Origin: JACMRI01 sp043778625
GTDB taxonomy: Bacteria; Bacteroidota; Bacteroidia; UBA4408
DNA: 29,742 nucleotides
Assembly: GCA_043778625.1 (NCBI GenBank)
Contig: JAYWFU010000035.1
Location: forward strand, 1-29,742
Direction: 5' to 3'
The notes beneath the pieces were generated by a model. It made no database searches and had not been told where the DNA came from. It saw nothing but the letters and a program-made list of their open reading frames with translations. The position numbers and the translations under genes are program-made. Below, piece by piece: positions 15,985 through 24,857 of this stretch (its first letter is position 1; each line of letters begins with the position of its first letter).

Positions 15985-17154
15985 ATGGCTAAGCCTAAAT
16001 TACAAAAAACAAGGATGACTAAAAAACTAAAAATTTTATTTTTTACCCCGTTCGCAAGCTTTTCAGGCTCCGAAATGTTGTTGTGGTATTTATTGCGCAA
16101 CTTGGATAAAACAAAATATGAAATTATAGTGTACTCTAATTATAATGGAGAGTTACTTAACATGTTCCCCAACCACATACGTATTGAACGCTCACGCTTA
16201 AACAGCTCCAAGGTTTGGCATTGGGCAAATAAAATTTTAATGCGTTTTAATTTAACTTCAATTGAAGAGCGTCAAATTATGCAATTGCATAATAAAATTC
16301 AGCCAGATTATTGGTTTGTAAATACGCTGTTAATGAGTAACGTTACAGATATAGCTATTAAACACAATATAAAATATACCATTTATATTCATGAGTTATT
16401 GTCATTGTATGCAGAGGTCTCAAAAAAAAATCTGCAATCAATGATTACTAATGCAGCATTTAGTATTGGTTGCTCCAACGGAGTTAGCAAAAATTTAAAA
16501 ATATTAGGAAGTCATACTACTTTTACGTTAAATGGGTGCGTAGATGTAAACAAAATAAAGTTAACTAATGGAGAATTAATAAAAAACAAAATTAATGTAC
16601 CCTTAACAAGTTTTGTTGTACTAATGTCGGGGCAACGTACTAAACGAAAAGGGTTTGATATATTTATAGATACTGCACTACGATTGAAAGATAAGCCCTA
16701 TCACTTTGTGTGGCTAGGGAAAAGTTTTGAAACAGGGTATGAATATTTTTTGGAGCAAAAAATAAACATACATCAGCTCACTAATTTAACATTAGCTACA
16801 CCGAGTCATGCGGATTATTATGATTATTTTAATTGTGCAGATGTGTGTTTTTTAAGCTCAATAGAAGATCCGTTTCCGTTAGTAATGATTGAAGCAGCTT
16901 GTTTAGGGAAACCCATATTAGCTTTTAAATCAGGAGGAAGCGAAGAGTTTTTGAATGAAAATACCGGACATATTATGAGTGATTTTTCGGAAAATACGAT
17001 TGATCTTGCGCTAGAACAGTTGTATGTAAAACATAAAAATAACGAATGGAATATTGAAAAAATTAAAACAAATGGACAACAATATTCTATTGAAAATCAA
17101 TCCGAAAAATTTGATCACCAATTAACTGAAATTGCACAAAGCTTAAAACTATAA
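15985..17154 (+). CDS. glycosyltransferase family 4 (GT-B) protein
   Basis: 389 residues with a GT-B fold. The N-terminal domain starts with the KILFFTPFASFSGSEMLLWYL-like strand and glycine loop. The C-terminal domain has MSGQRTKRKGFDIFI (214-228), the donor-phosphate-contact region, and SSIEDPFPLVMIEAACLGKP. D295 and E303 there form the EX7E-like donor-binding pair in its common D variant. It would transfer a sugar from a nucleotide donor with retention of configuration. An alternative ATG ten codons downstream (16015) also precedes the conserved start; 15985 is preferred because of the upstream promoter-like element. The next gene overlaps its stop by one base, so the following genes are translationally coupled. 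Confidence 0.88.
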   Translation: MAKPKLQKTRMTKKLKILFFTPFASFSGSEMLLWYLLRNLDKTKYEIIVYSNYNGELLNMFPNHIRIERSRLNSSKVWHWANKILMRFNLTSIEERQIMQLHNKIQPDYWFVNTLLMSNVTDIAIKHNIKYTIYIHELLSLYAEVSKKNLQSMITNAAFSIGCSNGVSKNLKILGSHTTFTLNGCVDVNKIKLTNGELIKNKINVPLTSFVVLMSGQRTKRKGFDIFIDTALRLKDKPYHFVWLGKSFETGYEYFLEQKINIHQLTNLTLATPSHADYYDYFNCADVCFLSSIEDPFPLVMIEAACLGKPILAFKSGGSEEFLNENTGHIMSDFSENTIDLALEQLYVKHKNNEWNIEKIKTNGQQYSIENQSEKFDHQLTEIAQSLKL

Positions 17155-18200
17155 TGCTAAACAATACGCACACTAATTTATTTGACTTCACACGATTACT
17201 GGCCTCAATGCTTGTAATACTTGGGCATAGCGTATTTATTTTAGCAAGTACTCAACACGAATATCTAGGGTTAATACTAGGAGTTAAAGCAATACATGCA
17301 TCAGCTGTATCAATATTTTTTGCAATATCTGGTTACTTAATTACTAAAAGTTATTTGCAAAATCCTGCAACGTATAGTTATTTAAAAAATAGGTTATTGC
17401 GTATTATACCCGGGTTAGTGTTTTTATGTGTCGTATCATTTATACTACTGGGGATATTTTTTAGCGATGTGAATTTTACTACCTATTGTTATTCAAATTA
17501 TAAATATCTGTTTAATGTAGTGTTGTTTCCAGAGCATTATAAAATGCAAAACATATTTACAACCAATAGCGATGCCAACTATGTAAATAGAAGTTTATGG
17601 ACATTAAAATATGAGTTTGTGATGTATTTAATTGTGTTGTTATTAGGGCAATTATCAGTATTAAAAAACAAATTAGCCTATTTAATATTAGCATTATTAC
17701 TGTTATTACGCTTATTAATAGATTTTTCTCTTATTAATAACATGGAGTTATTAGTTAATATTCATTTACTCCCCTTAATAGAATTTGGCACCATGTTTTT
17801 TTGTGGAGTAGTATTTTATTTTATTCGTCCGTTAATTACCCACACTATTACTCGTGTGTTTATAGCAGTATTAATCAGTTACTTTTTAGTGCGTTTTTTA
17901 TTACCAGTATCATTATTACGTTTTTTTGTACTTGATATACTACTTCCTTTTTTGACTTTGTTGTTTTGTTGTTTAAAAATTCCTTACTTAAATAATACCT
18001 CTAAGTACGGCGATTTTTCTTACGGTATATATCTATGGGGATACCCAGTACAACAAGCATTAGCAAGTTTATACCAAGGGTCAATTATTACGCAAAATAT
18101 TTATTTGTTTTCATTAGTGAGTATTGTTGTTACATTAGTGTTTGCAATACTCTCTTGGCATTTGATAGAGTCTTTTGCATTAAAATTTAAAGTAAAATGA
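17154..18200 (+). CDS. acyltransferase-3 family membrane protein
   Basis: 348 residues with about ten membrane segments, typical of the Acyl_transf_3 family (OatA/ExoZ-like). The catalytic-site pattern is FDFTRLLASMLVILGHS, with R14 and H25 in the first helix region, followed by AISGYLI. These enzymes move acetyl or other acyl groups to sugars at the membrane, and here probably O-acylate the cluster's glycan. It overlaps the GT4 stop by one base (TAATG) and the next gene by four bases (ATGA), so it belongs to the same operon. No extra SGNH domain is present. Which sugar or acyl group is used cannot be told. Confidence 0.87.
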   Translation: MLNNTHTNLFDFTRLLASMLVILGHSVFILASTQHEYLGLILGVKAIHASAVSIFFAISGYLITKSYLQNPATYSYLKNRLLRIIPGLVFLCVVSFILLGIFFSDVNFTTYCYSNYKYLFNVVLFPEHYKMQNIFTTNSDANYVNRSLWTLKYEFVMYLIVLLLGQLSVLKNKLAYLILALLLLLRLLIDFSLINNMELLVNIHLLPLIEFGTMFFCGVVFYFIRPLITHTITRVFIAVLISYFLVRFLLPVSLLRFFVLDILLPFLTLLFCCLKIPYLNNTSKYGDFSYGIYLWGYPVQQALASLYQGSIITQNIYLFSLVSIVVTLVFAILSWHLIESFALKFKVK

Positions 18201-19165
18201 ATTTAGTTTTTACTATTTGTTCTATTAATTATTTGGCTAGTGCTAAAACTTTGGCACAAAGCGTGCGTGCCACTAATCCAAATATTACCTTTGTATATGT
18301 TATTGCTGATAAAATTGATGGGCGCTTACCACTTAATTATTTTGAGCAAGACGAATTTATTGAGGTGGAAAATTTAGGTATAGCTAATTTAAACGAACTG
18401 GTTGAAACCTATAACATCATTGAGTTTAATACCGCCATTAAACCTTTTGCAATAAAGTATTTGAATGAAAAATATACTGCTACAAAAATAATTTATTTAG
18501 ACCCTGACATTATTGTCTTTAATAGTTTAAGCGCCGTATTTGAACAACTTAATAAGTATGACTTTATAGTAACACCACATATCTTGCAACCTATAATATC
18601 CATCGAATTTTATGCGCAACAACAAAGTGCTATTAACACCGGTGTGTTTAACTTAGGGTTTATTGGCATAAATTACAATCAAACTACTACTCCAATAATT
18701 GACTGGTGGGCTACACACATGCGTAACCATGGACATTGCAACACAAACATTGGCGAATTTTACGATCAAAAAATAATGAATCTATTGCCTATTTTTTCTA
18801 ACAACCTACTTATTGAAAAAAATGCAGGATATAATGTAGCGGGCTGGAATATCCACGAACGAACTATTACAAAGCAGGATAATATATTTTACGTAAACAA
18901 CTCTCCATTAATATTTTATCATTATAGCGGAATTATTAATGATACCAAGCGCAATTTAATATCTAGTTATAATCATCTAACCACCAGTTATAATACGCAT
19001 ATAACTGAACTACTTAACAAATACATTGTAGGGCTGCAGAATAACAATCATACTGAGTTGCGCAACATAAATTGCGCATATAATTTATTACCTAATATTC
19101 ATAAAACAACACGTTTTCAAATGTTAGTTTATAAATTAAAAAAACACTTACTATGGAGCAAGTAG
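18197..19165 (+). CDS. GT-A-fold glycosyltransferase (GT8-like)
   Basis: 322 residues. The sequence starts with a GT-A-type strand (NLVFTICSINYLASAKTLAQ). Residues 98-108 (IIYLDPDIIVF) give the D102-P-D104 metal-binding DXD motif, preceded by EFNTAIKPFAIKYL, the helix that usually comes before it in this group. NTGVFNLGFIGI and IFYHYSGI match the acceptor-side blocks. The protein resembles the nucleotide-diphospho-sugar transferases found in LPS and exopolysaccharide clusters. It overlaps the acyltransferase gene by four bases and the next gene by 13, indicating translational coupling. Donor and linkage are unknown. Confidence 0.82.
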   Translation: MNLVFTICSINYLASAKTLAQSVRATNPNITFVYVIADKIDGRLPLNYFEQDEFIEVENLGIANLNELVETYNIIEFNTAIKPFAIKYLNEKYTATKIIYLDPDIIVFNSLSAVFEQLNKYDFIVTPHILQPIISIEFYAQQQSAINTGVFNLGFIGINYNQTTTPIIDWWATHMRNHGHCNTNIGEFYDQKIMNLLPIFSNNLLIEKNAGYNVAGWNIHERTITKQDNIFYVNNSPLIFYHYSGIINDTKRNLISSYNHLTTSYNTHITELLNKYIVGLQNNNHTELRNINCAYNLLPNIHKTTRFQMLVYKLKKHLLWSK

Positions 19166-20124
19166 TGTTATACCCTCCCTCTACATTACCTGATATTAAT
19201 GGGTTAGCTGATAATGACATCCCAGTACCCGAAACTATTAATTTATATAAAGTTTACAACGGATTAGTAACCTCTTATGGATATGTAATTGAAAAATTCC
19301 AGCTCTTAACTCCTGCTATTTCTATTAGGCATAGAGCAAGTATTTCAATCAAAAATATATTTGTATTTACTTTTTTTAAAAAAAAAATAATTGTTAAAAC
19401 TCCTTGCCTAAGTATTACAAATGGCTGGTGCGATAGCTACTACCATTTTACATTGGAGTGTTTACCAAAATTGTTTTTGTTAAAAGAGAGCATTCCCACT
19501 TCAACTGTTGTTGTTCCTAATGATATTAAAGATTTTCATAAGCAGTGGTTTAAGCTATTACAGGTAAATAACATTCAATTAGTTAGTAATAATGAAGTAG
19601 TAAAAACGCCGTTAATAATTACTACTAATTTTATTGCACGCGATTTAAATCATCATAATTTAATAACTCCTGCCTTTAGCAAATGGGTTATTTCTTTTAT
19701 TATTAATATAACAAGCCTTAGTTACCCCAAAATTTTTATTGGTAGGAAATACCCCAAACATCGCATATTAATTAATAACGAAGCAGTTAAGCTCTTTTTA
19801 AGTGAGTATGGTTTTGTTTATCTAGAAATGGAAGATTTTAGTGTTGAACAACAAGTAAAATTGTTTAATAATGCTGAGCAAATAATTGCGGTACATGGTG
19901 CAGCGCTTACTAATAGTTGTTTTTGTAAACCTAATACTAAAATTATTGATTTAATGCATCAAGATTTTAATCAGTTATGTTTTTTAAAACTTGCCCTAAC
20001 CATGAATTTATCCTACCATATTTTGCGTTGTAATGGAAGTAATAATAAGCCAGATTTACTACCTGGTTATAGAGATATTGAAGTGAATATTGAAGAACTT
20101 TCAACCTTGTTAAAGCTATGGTAG
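19153..20124 (+). CDS. glycosyltransferase family 61 (DUF563) protein
   Basis: 323 residues. Family features are YYHFTLECLPKL (96-107), IFIGRKYPKHRILINNE (194-210) and AVHGAALTN (246-254), followed by TKIIDLM. This order is diagnostic for the GT61/DUF563 group, which includes plant beta-xylosyl and arabinosyl transferases and many bacterial capsule enzymes. It overlaps the upstream GT gene by 13 bases and the downstream GT2 gene by seven. A pentose or other unusual sugar as donor would be a guess. The call to family is firm; the activity is inferred from it. Confidence 0.87.
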   Translation: MEQVVLYPPSTLPDINGLADNDIPVPETINLYKVYNGLVTSYGYVIEKFQLLTPAISIRHRASISIKNIFVFTFFKKKIIVKTPCLSITNGWCDSYYHFTLECLPKLFLLKESIPTSTVVVPNDIKDFHKQWFKLLQVNNIQLVSNNEVVKTPLIITTNFIARDLNHHNLITPAFSKWVISFIINITSLSYPKIFIGRKYPKHRILINNEAVKLFLSEYGFVYLEMEDFSVEQQVKLFNNAEQIIAVHGAALTNSCFCKPNTKIIDLMHQDFNQLCFLKLALTMNLSYHILRCNGSNNKPDLLPGYRDIEVNIEELSTLLKLW

Positions 20125-21047
20125 AGGTAGCTATAATAATACCTACATTCAACCGTGCTGCCGTGTTTAGCAAAACACTACATGCTGTGCATGAAGCTAC
20201 CGCAACTATTGCAGCCGAAATTATAGTAGTAAACGACTACAAGCATGAAAACGTTACTATAAATTTTGATGAATATAGTAATGTTAAATTAATTAATAAT
20301 CCTAAACAAGGCGTAGCATCAGCTCGCAATTTAGGGGCATCAATAGCGGTAGCGCCACTACTTATTTTTGTGGATGACGATATGTTAATTAATAGCGAGG
20401 CTATACACAAAGCAATAAGATTTTTAACTAATCATAAGCAAGCTTCCTATAACGCTAATTGGGTGTACGAACCAATGTTAATTAAACAATTACATACAAC
20501 ACAATTTGGACGATTCTTACTTGCAAATAATTTTCATTCGCTACAAGGCTGGAATAAAAATAATGTAAACTGGGTTGAAAATCAATTAATAAAATCGAAC
20601 GGAATTACAAGCCAGTTTTTAGCACTACACAAAACTGATTTTGAAAAATTGGGAGGCTATAACGAAAAATTTCCGTTTGCAGGTTTTGAGGATTATGAGT
20701 TTTCTAAACAATTTATTACTCACAATATTGTTAATTATATTGATACTACGGTAATGATTTACCATAACGAAATTGACAGAACAACACCAAATGAATGGTT
20801 ACAACGTAAATTAAGAGGTGCTAAAACACAGCGTGTTGCTGTTAATTTAGGGCACACTGAATTAGTTATACATTACTCCATACTAAAACGCTGCTCCTAC
20901 ACATTACTAATACTAATAAAGCCCTTGTTAATAAGGATGCTTACTTTAATTCCTAATTTTAAAATAATTGATATTATTTATTTTAAAATAATAAACATTT
21001 TATTGGGCACAGCTATTTACGAGGGCTATAATTTTAAACATAACTAA
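20118..21047 (+). CDS. glycosyltransferase family 2 protein (first)
   Basis: 309 residues. A GT-A nucleotide-binding start (VEVAIIIPTFNRAAVFSKTL) leads to VDDDM (85-89), the metal-binding DXD. FPFAGFEDYEFSKQF (185-199) contains E191-D192, the ED catalytic-base pair of inverting GT2 enzymes. A hydrophobic stretch of about 30 residues near the C-terminus (SYTLLILIKPLLIRMLTLI) may sit on or in the membrane. It overlaps the upstream GT61 gene by seven bases. The next firm gene begins 187 bases later, the largest interval in this run. Linkage is not known. Confidence 0.88.
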   Translation: MVEVAIIIPTFNRAAVFSKTLHAVHEATATIAAEIIVVNDYKHENVTINFDEYSNVKLINNPKQGVASARNLGASIAVAPLLIFVDDDMLINSEAIHKAIRFLTNHKQASYNANWVYEPMLIKQLHTTQFGRFLLANNFHSLQGWNKNNVNWVENQLIKSNGITSQFLALHKTDFEKLGGYNEKFPFAGFEDYEFSKQFITHNIVNYIDTTVMIYHNEIDRTTPNEWLQRKLRGAKTQRVAVNLGHTELVIHYSILKRCSYTLLILIKPLLIRMLTLIPNFKIIDIIYFKIINILLGTAIYEGYNFKHN

Positions 21048-21229
21048 TGTATAAAGTTTCTATATATTTTAAGTTCGATAATACTATAGAACAACTATGC
21101 ACACGTAAGTATAAGTGGAGTTATTATTACAATAGTAATGTGGTATTTCTTGTTATATTATTTCAAAATTTATTCTTAAAATTAAAATATAAGTTTATAA
21201 TAATAAGTAACTCCACTATTAAATTATAA
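21047..21229 (+). CDS. doubtful 60-residue open frame in a 186-base gap
   Basis: The frame starts at the last base of the upstream GT2 gene (TAATG) and would encode a small basic, hydrophobic protein with one membrane-like segment (VVFLVILFQNLFLKLKYKF). No family is recognised. The translation is dominated by codons expected from AT-rich DNA, so chance is likely. The gap also holds a 10-bp inverted repeat, AGTGGAGTTA (21114-21123) and TAACTCCACT (21208-21217). It may be spacer, a decayed gene or a small membrane peptide. It is listed because the cluster is otherwise tightly packed. Confidence 0.22.
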   Translation: MYKVSIYFKFDNTIEQLCTRKYKWSYYYNSNVVFLVILFQNLFLKLKYKFIIISNSTIKL

Positions 21230-21233
21230 TATT

Positions 21234-22346
21234 TTGCCTCTCAAACTCACCTACATACTCTCTAATATTAACAAAGCACTAGCTTTTGAATGGATTGCTA
21301 CACACATTAATAAGCAAGATGTTGAGTTGAGTTTTGTGTTGCTTAACCCTACTACATCAGCGTTAGAAGATTATTTACTTACTCATAATTTTAACGTAAA
21401 ACGCATAACCTACACTGGCAAAAGTAGTATGCCCTTGGCGCTAGTGCGCACCATTATTTTTTTAATTAAAAATAAAATTACTATAGTACATTGCCATTTG
21501 TTTGATGCCTCTATTATAGGCTTAATAGCGGCTAAATTGTGTGGCATTAAAAAACGTATTTACACACGCCACCACAGTACTTATCATCACACGTATTTTC
21601 CGTCAGTGGTTAAGTACGATAAACTATGTAATTATTTAGCTACTGATATTGTAGCAATAACGAGTGTTGTGCGCAATGTGTTAGTTGAGCAAGAACAAGT
21701 ATCCACAAGTAAAATTAAAATTATACACCACGGTTTTGATTTAGCTTTGTTTACTAACGTTAATAACCACACCATAAATTTATTAAAAACAAAGTATAAC
21801 CCCGCTCACCAAAGCCCTGTAATAGGTGTAATAGCACGCTACACTGAGTGGAAGGGCATACAATACATACTACCTGCTTTTAAACAATTATTAGCCACCT
21901 ACCCCAACGCCAAGTTGCTATTAGCCAATGCTAACGGCGATTATAAAACACAACTACAACAACTCGTACAACAATTACCACCACATAATGTTATAGAGAT
22001 ACCGTTTGAAAATGATATTAATGCACTATATAAATTATTTGACGTGTACGTACACACTCCTATCAATGGGCATAGCGAAGCATTTGGACAAACGTACGTA
22101 GAGGCCTTGGCGGCTGGCACACCAGCAGTGTTCACACTATCAGGCATTGCTAATGATTTTGTTGTGGATAAAAAAAATGCGCTAGTAGTACCTTACCAAA
22201 ACAGTACGGCAATTTACAACGCAATAACTACACTACTTACTAACCCTACCTTGGTTAGCAACCTTACTACACAAGGCAAGCAAGATGTTGCCAAGCAATT
22301 TAATTTACCAAATTATATAGCGCAACTCACCCAACTTTATATCTAA
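21234..22346 (+). CDS. glycosyltransferase family 4 protein with TTG start
   Basis: 370 residues. The GT-B N-terminal domain opens at once with LKLTYILSNINKALAFEW, and the C-terminal domain has GVIARYTEWKG (198-208). HSEAFGQTYVEALAAGTP contains the E282-x7-E290 donor-binding pair. No ATG or GTG precedes the first beta-strand in frame. TTG at 21234 is the only reasonable start, and in-frame TAA at 21204-21206 limits extension. The TTG lies within a TATTTTG promoter-like 7-mer (21230-21236), identical to the one before the permease gene, so the true start or a sequence error here deserves care. The enzyme should be a retaining sugar transferase acting on the cluster's glycan. Confidence 0.83.
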   Translation: MPLKLTYILSNINKALAFEWIATHINKQDVELSFVLLNPTTSALEDYLLTHNFNVKRITYTGKSSMPLALVRTIIFLIKNKITIVHCHLFDASIIGLIAAKLCGIKKRIYTRHHSTYHHTYFPSVVKYDKLCNYLATDIVAITSVVRNVLVEQEQVSTSKIKIIHHGFDLALFTNVNNHTINLLKTKYNPAHQSPVIGVIARYTEWKGIQYILPAFKQLLATYPNAKLLLANANGDYKTQLQQLVQQLPPHNVIEIPFENDINALYKLFDVYVHTPINGHSEAFGQTYVEALAAGTPAVFTLSGIANDFVVDKKNALVVPYQNSTAIYNAITTLLTNPTLVSNLTTQGKQDVAKQFNLPNYIAQLTQLYI

Positions 22347-22352
22347 TTACGT

Positions 22353-23231
22353 ATGTTTTTTTCTATAATAATTCCTACCTACAATCGTGCGCATTTAATT
22401 GTGGCTACCATTAATACGGTGCTTGCCCAAACCTTTACTGATTATGAATTACTGATTATAGACGATGGTAGTACCGATAATACTACAGCAATTATTACTA
22501 CATTAAATAGTCCTAAAATAAATTATATTAAAACTGAAAATTATGGCGTAGCACATGCCCGCAACACTGGTATTAAGGCTGCTAAGGGGCAGTACATAGG
22601 TTTCTTGGATTCCGACGATAGTATGGAAACTCATCATTTGCACACTGCTTATGATAACATACAGCACTACAATCAACCGCCAGTTATGCACCTTAATTTT
22701 TTGTTTGGCTATGCTGATAAATCAAATGCTACAAAAAATAAATTGCCCAGTACATTACCAGCTGCTATATTTAACAGTTGTTCGCTGCACGTTAATTGTA
22801 CATTCATTCAACATACAATAGCCCAAAAAAATTTATTTAACGAAAGCCGAGCATTAATGTTTGCCGAGGATTGGGATTTTTTTATAAAACTAGCCACACG
22901 CTACCCAATACAGTTAGTTGATGAAACCACTACTTATTTAGTAGACCACGATGAACGTAGTATGCGTAGTTTTAACGAACACCAGTGGGTAACACGCCGT
23001 AACGCATTAGTACAAAGCCTCAACGCTGATAGTATTGTGCAACAACACTATGGCTCAAAAATAAATGTAGTGCAAGCCCACATGAATACTTTAATAGCAC
23101 TAAATTTTGCAGTACGCGCCCACAAATTAAAAACTATTAGTTATTGGTTAAAAGCAATTGGGCAACACCCCGCTGAATTAACTACACGCCGTACATTAGC
23201 CATACTAAAGCATACACTACTTACATGGTAA
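22353..23231 (+). CDS. glycosyltransferase family 2 protein (second)
   Basis: 292 residues. MFFSIIIPTYNRAHLIVATI and LIIDDGSTDNT (34-44) form the donor-binding start. FLDSDDSM (84-91) gives the DXD, and FAEDWDFFIKLATRYP supplies the ED catalytic-base region. It follows the GT4 gene by six bases and is the last clear glycan gene of the cluster. The next gene, a lipoprotein hydrolase, starts about 30 bases downstream and may be co-transcribed. It is probably an inverting transferase; its specificity is unknown. Confidence 0.88.
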   Translation: MFFSIIIPTYNRAHLIVATINTVLAQTFTDYELLIIDDGSTDNTTAIITTLNSPKINYIKTENYGVAHARNTGIKAAKGQYIGFLDSDDSMETHHLHTAYDNIQHYNQPPVMHLNFLFGYADKSNATKNKLPSTLPAAIFNSCSLHVNCTFIQHTIAQKNLFNESRALMFAEDWDFFIKLATRYPIQLVDETTTYLVDHDERSMRSFNEHQWVTRRNALVQSLNADSIVQQHYGSKINVVQAHMNTLIALNFAVRAHKLKTISYWLKAIGQHPAELTTRRTLAILKHTLLTW

Positions 23232-23260
23232 TTTTCACACACACTAAATGGTACTTACCT

Positions 23261-24133
23261 ATGCCCTCCAAACACATTTGTTTACTACTACTATTAGCAT
23301 GTTCACTTACTAGCTGTATTAGCAAGTATGTGCTTACTGATAAAGAACTTGCCAAGCATTTTAAAACAACCGTTGCACAGCCACAGTACAATACACTAAC
23401 TACCAATATAGGTACTATGCACTACGTGCAATTAACACATAACAACAGCAATAATACAACACAACCATTAATACTATTTGTACATGGTGCACCAGGTGCA
23501 TGGTACGGTTATTTAGATTATTTAGAAGATTCGTTATTGGCTACTAAAGCCACCCTAATTTCGATAGATAGGCCCGGCTATGGCAAAAGCGGTACTAAGG
23601 TGGAGGTAAGTATACAAAAACAAGCCACTTTAATAGCTGGGCTCATAGCTAACATTAAACAAGGGCGTAAAGTAGTGTTAGTAGGGCGGTCGTACGGTAG
23701 CCCAATATGCGCACGCATAGCTATGGATAACCCACAATTGGTAGATGGTATGCTACTAATAGCATCGGCCATTGATCCCGATTTAGAAAAATTTTGGTGG
23801 TTTTCAAACCTAGGGAAATGGAAAGTGGTACGTTTGCTTTTACCTAAATTATTAAACAAAGCTACTGACGAAAAATTTGCACACGTAGCACAACTACGTG
23901 CTATGGATAGCCTATGGAATAAAATAACAATACCCACAATAGTGGTACAAGGTGGCAACGATAATATTGTAAACCCTAAAAATTTAGAGTACGCTAAACG
24001 TAAACTAACGGGTACTAACGCACAATTTGTTTACGAACCTAACTTTACCCATTTTATTACTAGCCAACAGCCACAATTTGTTAAGCTGCTTATTATTAAC
24101 CAACTATTGCCTAATATTAATATAATACACTAA
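23261..24133 (+). CDS. lipoprotein alpha/beta-hydrolase
   Basis: From the ATG at 23261 this is a 290-residue protein. Its first 19 residues form a lipoprotein signal (MPSKHICLLLLLACSLTSC), with a lipobox LTSC and the acylated Cys at 19. An in-frame ATG at 23225 overlaps the previous gene and would put 12 polar residues before the signal, so it is less likely. The hydrolase core shows FVHGAPGAW (oxyanion region), DRPGYGKSG, GRSYGSP as the nucleophile elbow, GGNDNIVNP with the acid, and NFTHFI with the catalytic His. It is therefore an envelope-anchored esterase or peptidase-type enzyme. Its substrate is unknown. It sits at the end of the glycan cluster, so de-acylation of a surface sugar is possible but unproven. 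Confidence 0.87.
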   Translation: MPSKHICLLLLLACSLTSCISKYVLTDKELAKHFKTTVAQPQYNTLTTNIGTMHYVQLTHNNSNNTTQPLILFVHGAPGAWYGYLDYLEDSLLATKATLISIDRPGYGKSGTKVEVSIQKQATLIAGLIANIKQGRKVVLVGRSYGSPICARIAMDNPQLVDGMLLIASAIDPDLEKFWWFSNLGKWKVVRLLLPKLLNKATDEKFAHVAQLRAMDSLWNKITIPTIVVQGGNDNIVNPKNLEYAKRKLTGTNAQFVYEPNFTHFITSQQPQFVKLLIINQLLPNINIIH

Positions 24134-24138
24134 CCTAC

Positions 24139-24813
24139 ATGAGCATTAGCCAACAACTTATTGAAGCCGAAACACTTGCCACGCAATTATTAACCGAAGC
24201 CCAAGCACGTGGCTACTTTGTAGCGCATCAAACTGAAAAACAGCTCAACCAAAAACTATATAATTTAGCCTACGAATTATTTGGCATTAAAAAATATTGG
24301 CACAAACGTATTGTACGTAGCGGTGCTAACACGTTGTTACCTTACAAGCACAATCCGTCTAACTTAACCATACAAGCTAACGATATATTTTTTATTGATT
24401 TTGGCCCTGTGTTTGAAAACTGGGAAGCCGATATTGGACAAACTTATGTAATAGGTAACGATGCTCACAAATTAAAACTACAACACGATGTGGAACTAGC
24501 ATGGCACGAAGGGCGCAGTTATTACCTACAACACCAACAACACATTACCTGTGGGCAAATGTACCAATACTCGCAAACACTTGCGGCTAAATATGGCTGG
24601 AAATATACTAACGAACACTGCGGACATTTAATTGGCAACTTTCCGCACGAAAACATTACTACTGAAATTGCTGCTAATTATTTAATGGCAAATAACACTA
24701 CTCTAATGAGCGCACCTGATGCACAAGGCAATACACGCCACTGGATATACGAGATTCATTTTGTAGATGAAGCCCAGCAAATTGGAGGCTTTTACGAACG
24801 ATATTTAATTTAA
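24139..24813 (+). CDS. M24 family metallopeptidase (aminopeptidase P/prolidase fold)
   Basis: 224 residues with only the catalytic pita-bread domain and no N-terminal creatinase domain. The five metal ligands of the family can be placed: D87 (FIDFGP), D98 (ADIGQTY), H163 in HCGHLIG, E205 (YEIHFVD) and E220 (FYERYL). The set looks intact, so an active di-metal enzyme is plausible, though the sequence is distant from methionine aminopeptidase. It starts five bases after the lipoprotein hydrolase gene and is likely co-transcribed. It converges with the SiaC-like gene across 44 bases. Small M24 proteins like this are usually cytoplasmic dipeptidases or orphan members; the substrate is unknown. 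Confidence 0.82.
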   Translation: MSISQQLIEAETLATQLLTEAQARGYFVAHQTEKQLNQKLYNLAYELFGIKKYWHKRIVRSGANTLLPYKHNPSNLTIQANDIFFIDFGPVFENWEADIGQTYVIGNDAHKLKLQHDVELAWHEGRSYYLQHQQHITCGQMYQYSQTLAAKYGWKYTNEHCGHLIGNFPHENITTEIAANYLMANNTTLMSAPDAQGNTRHWIYEIHFVDEAQQIGGFYERYLI

Positions 24814-24857
24814 CAAAAAAGAGAATCTTAGTAAAGATGCTATTTGTGTACCTAAAA

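Noticed and set aside
23578..23958. 126-residue minus-strand frame opposite the lipoprotein hydrolase
   Set aside because: Antisense shadow of a gene with an intact nucleophile elbow and catalytic triad; no motif of its own.
24825..24838. Hairpin ATCTT-AGTA-AAGAT between the convergent M24 and SiaC-like genes as a terminator
   Set aside because: Five AT-rich pairs with no T-run; too weak to call.
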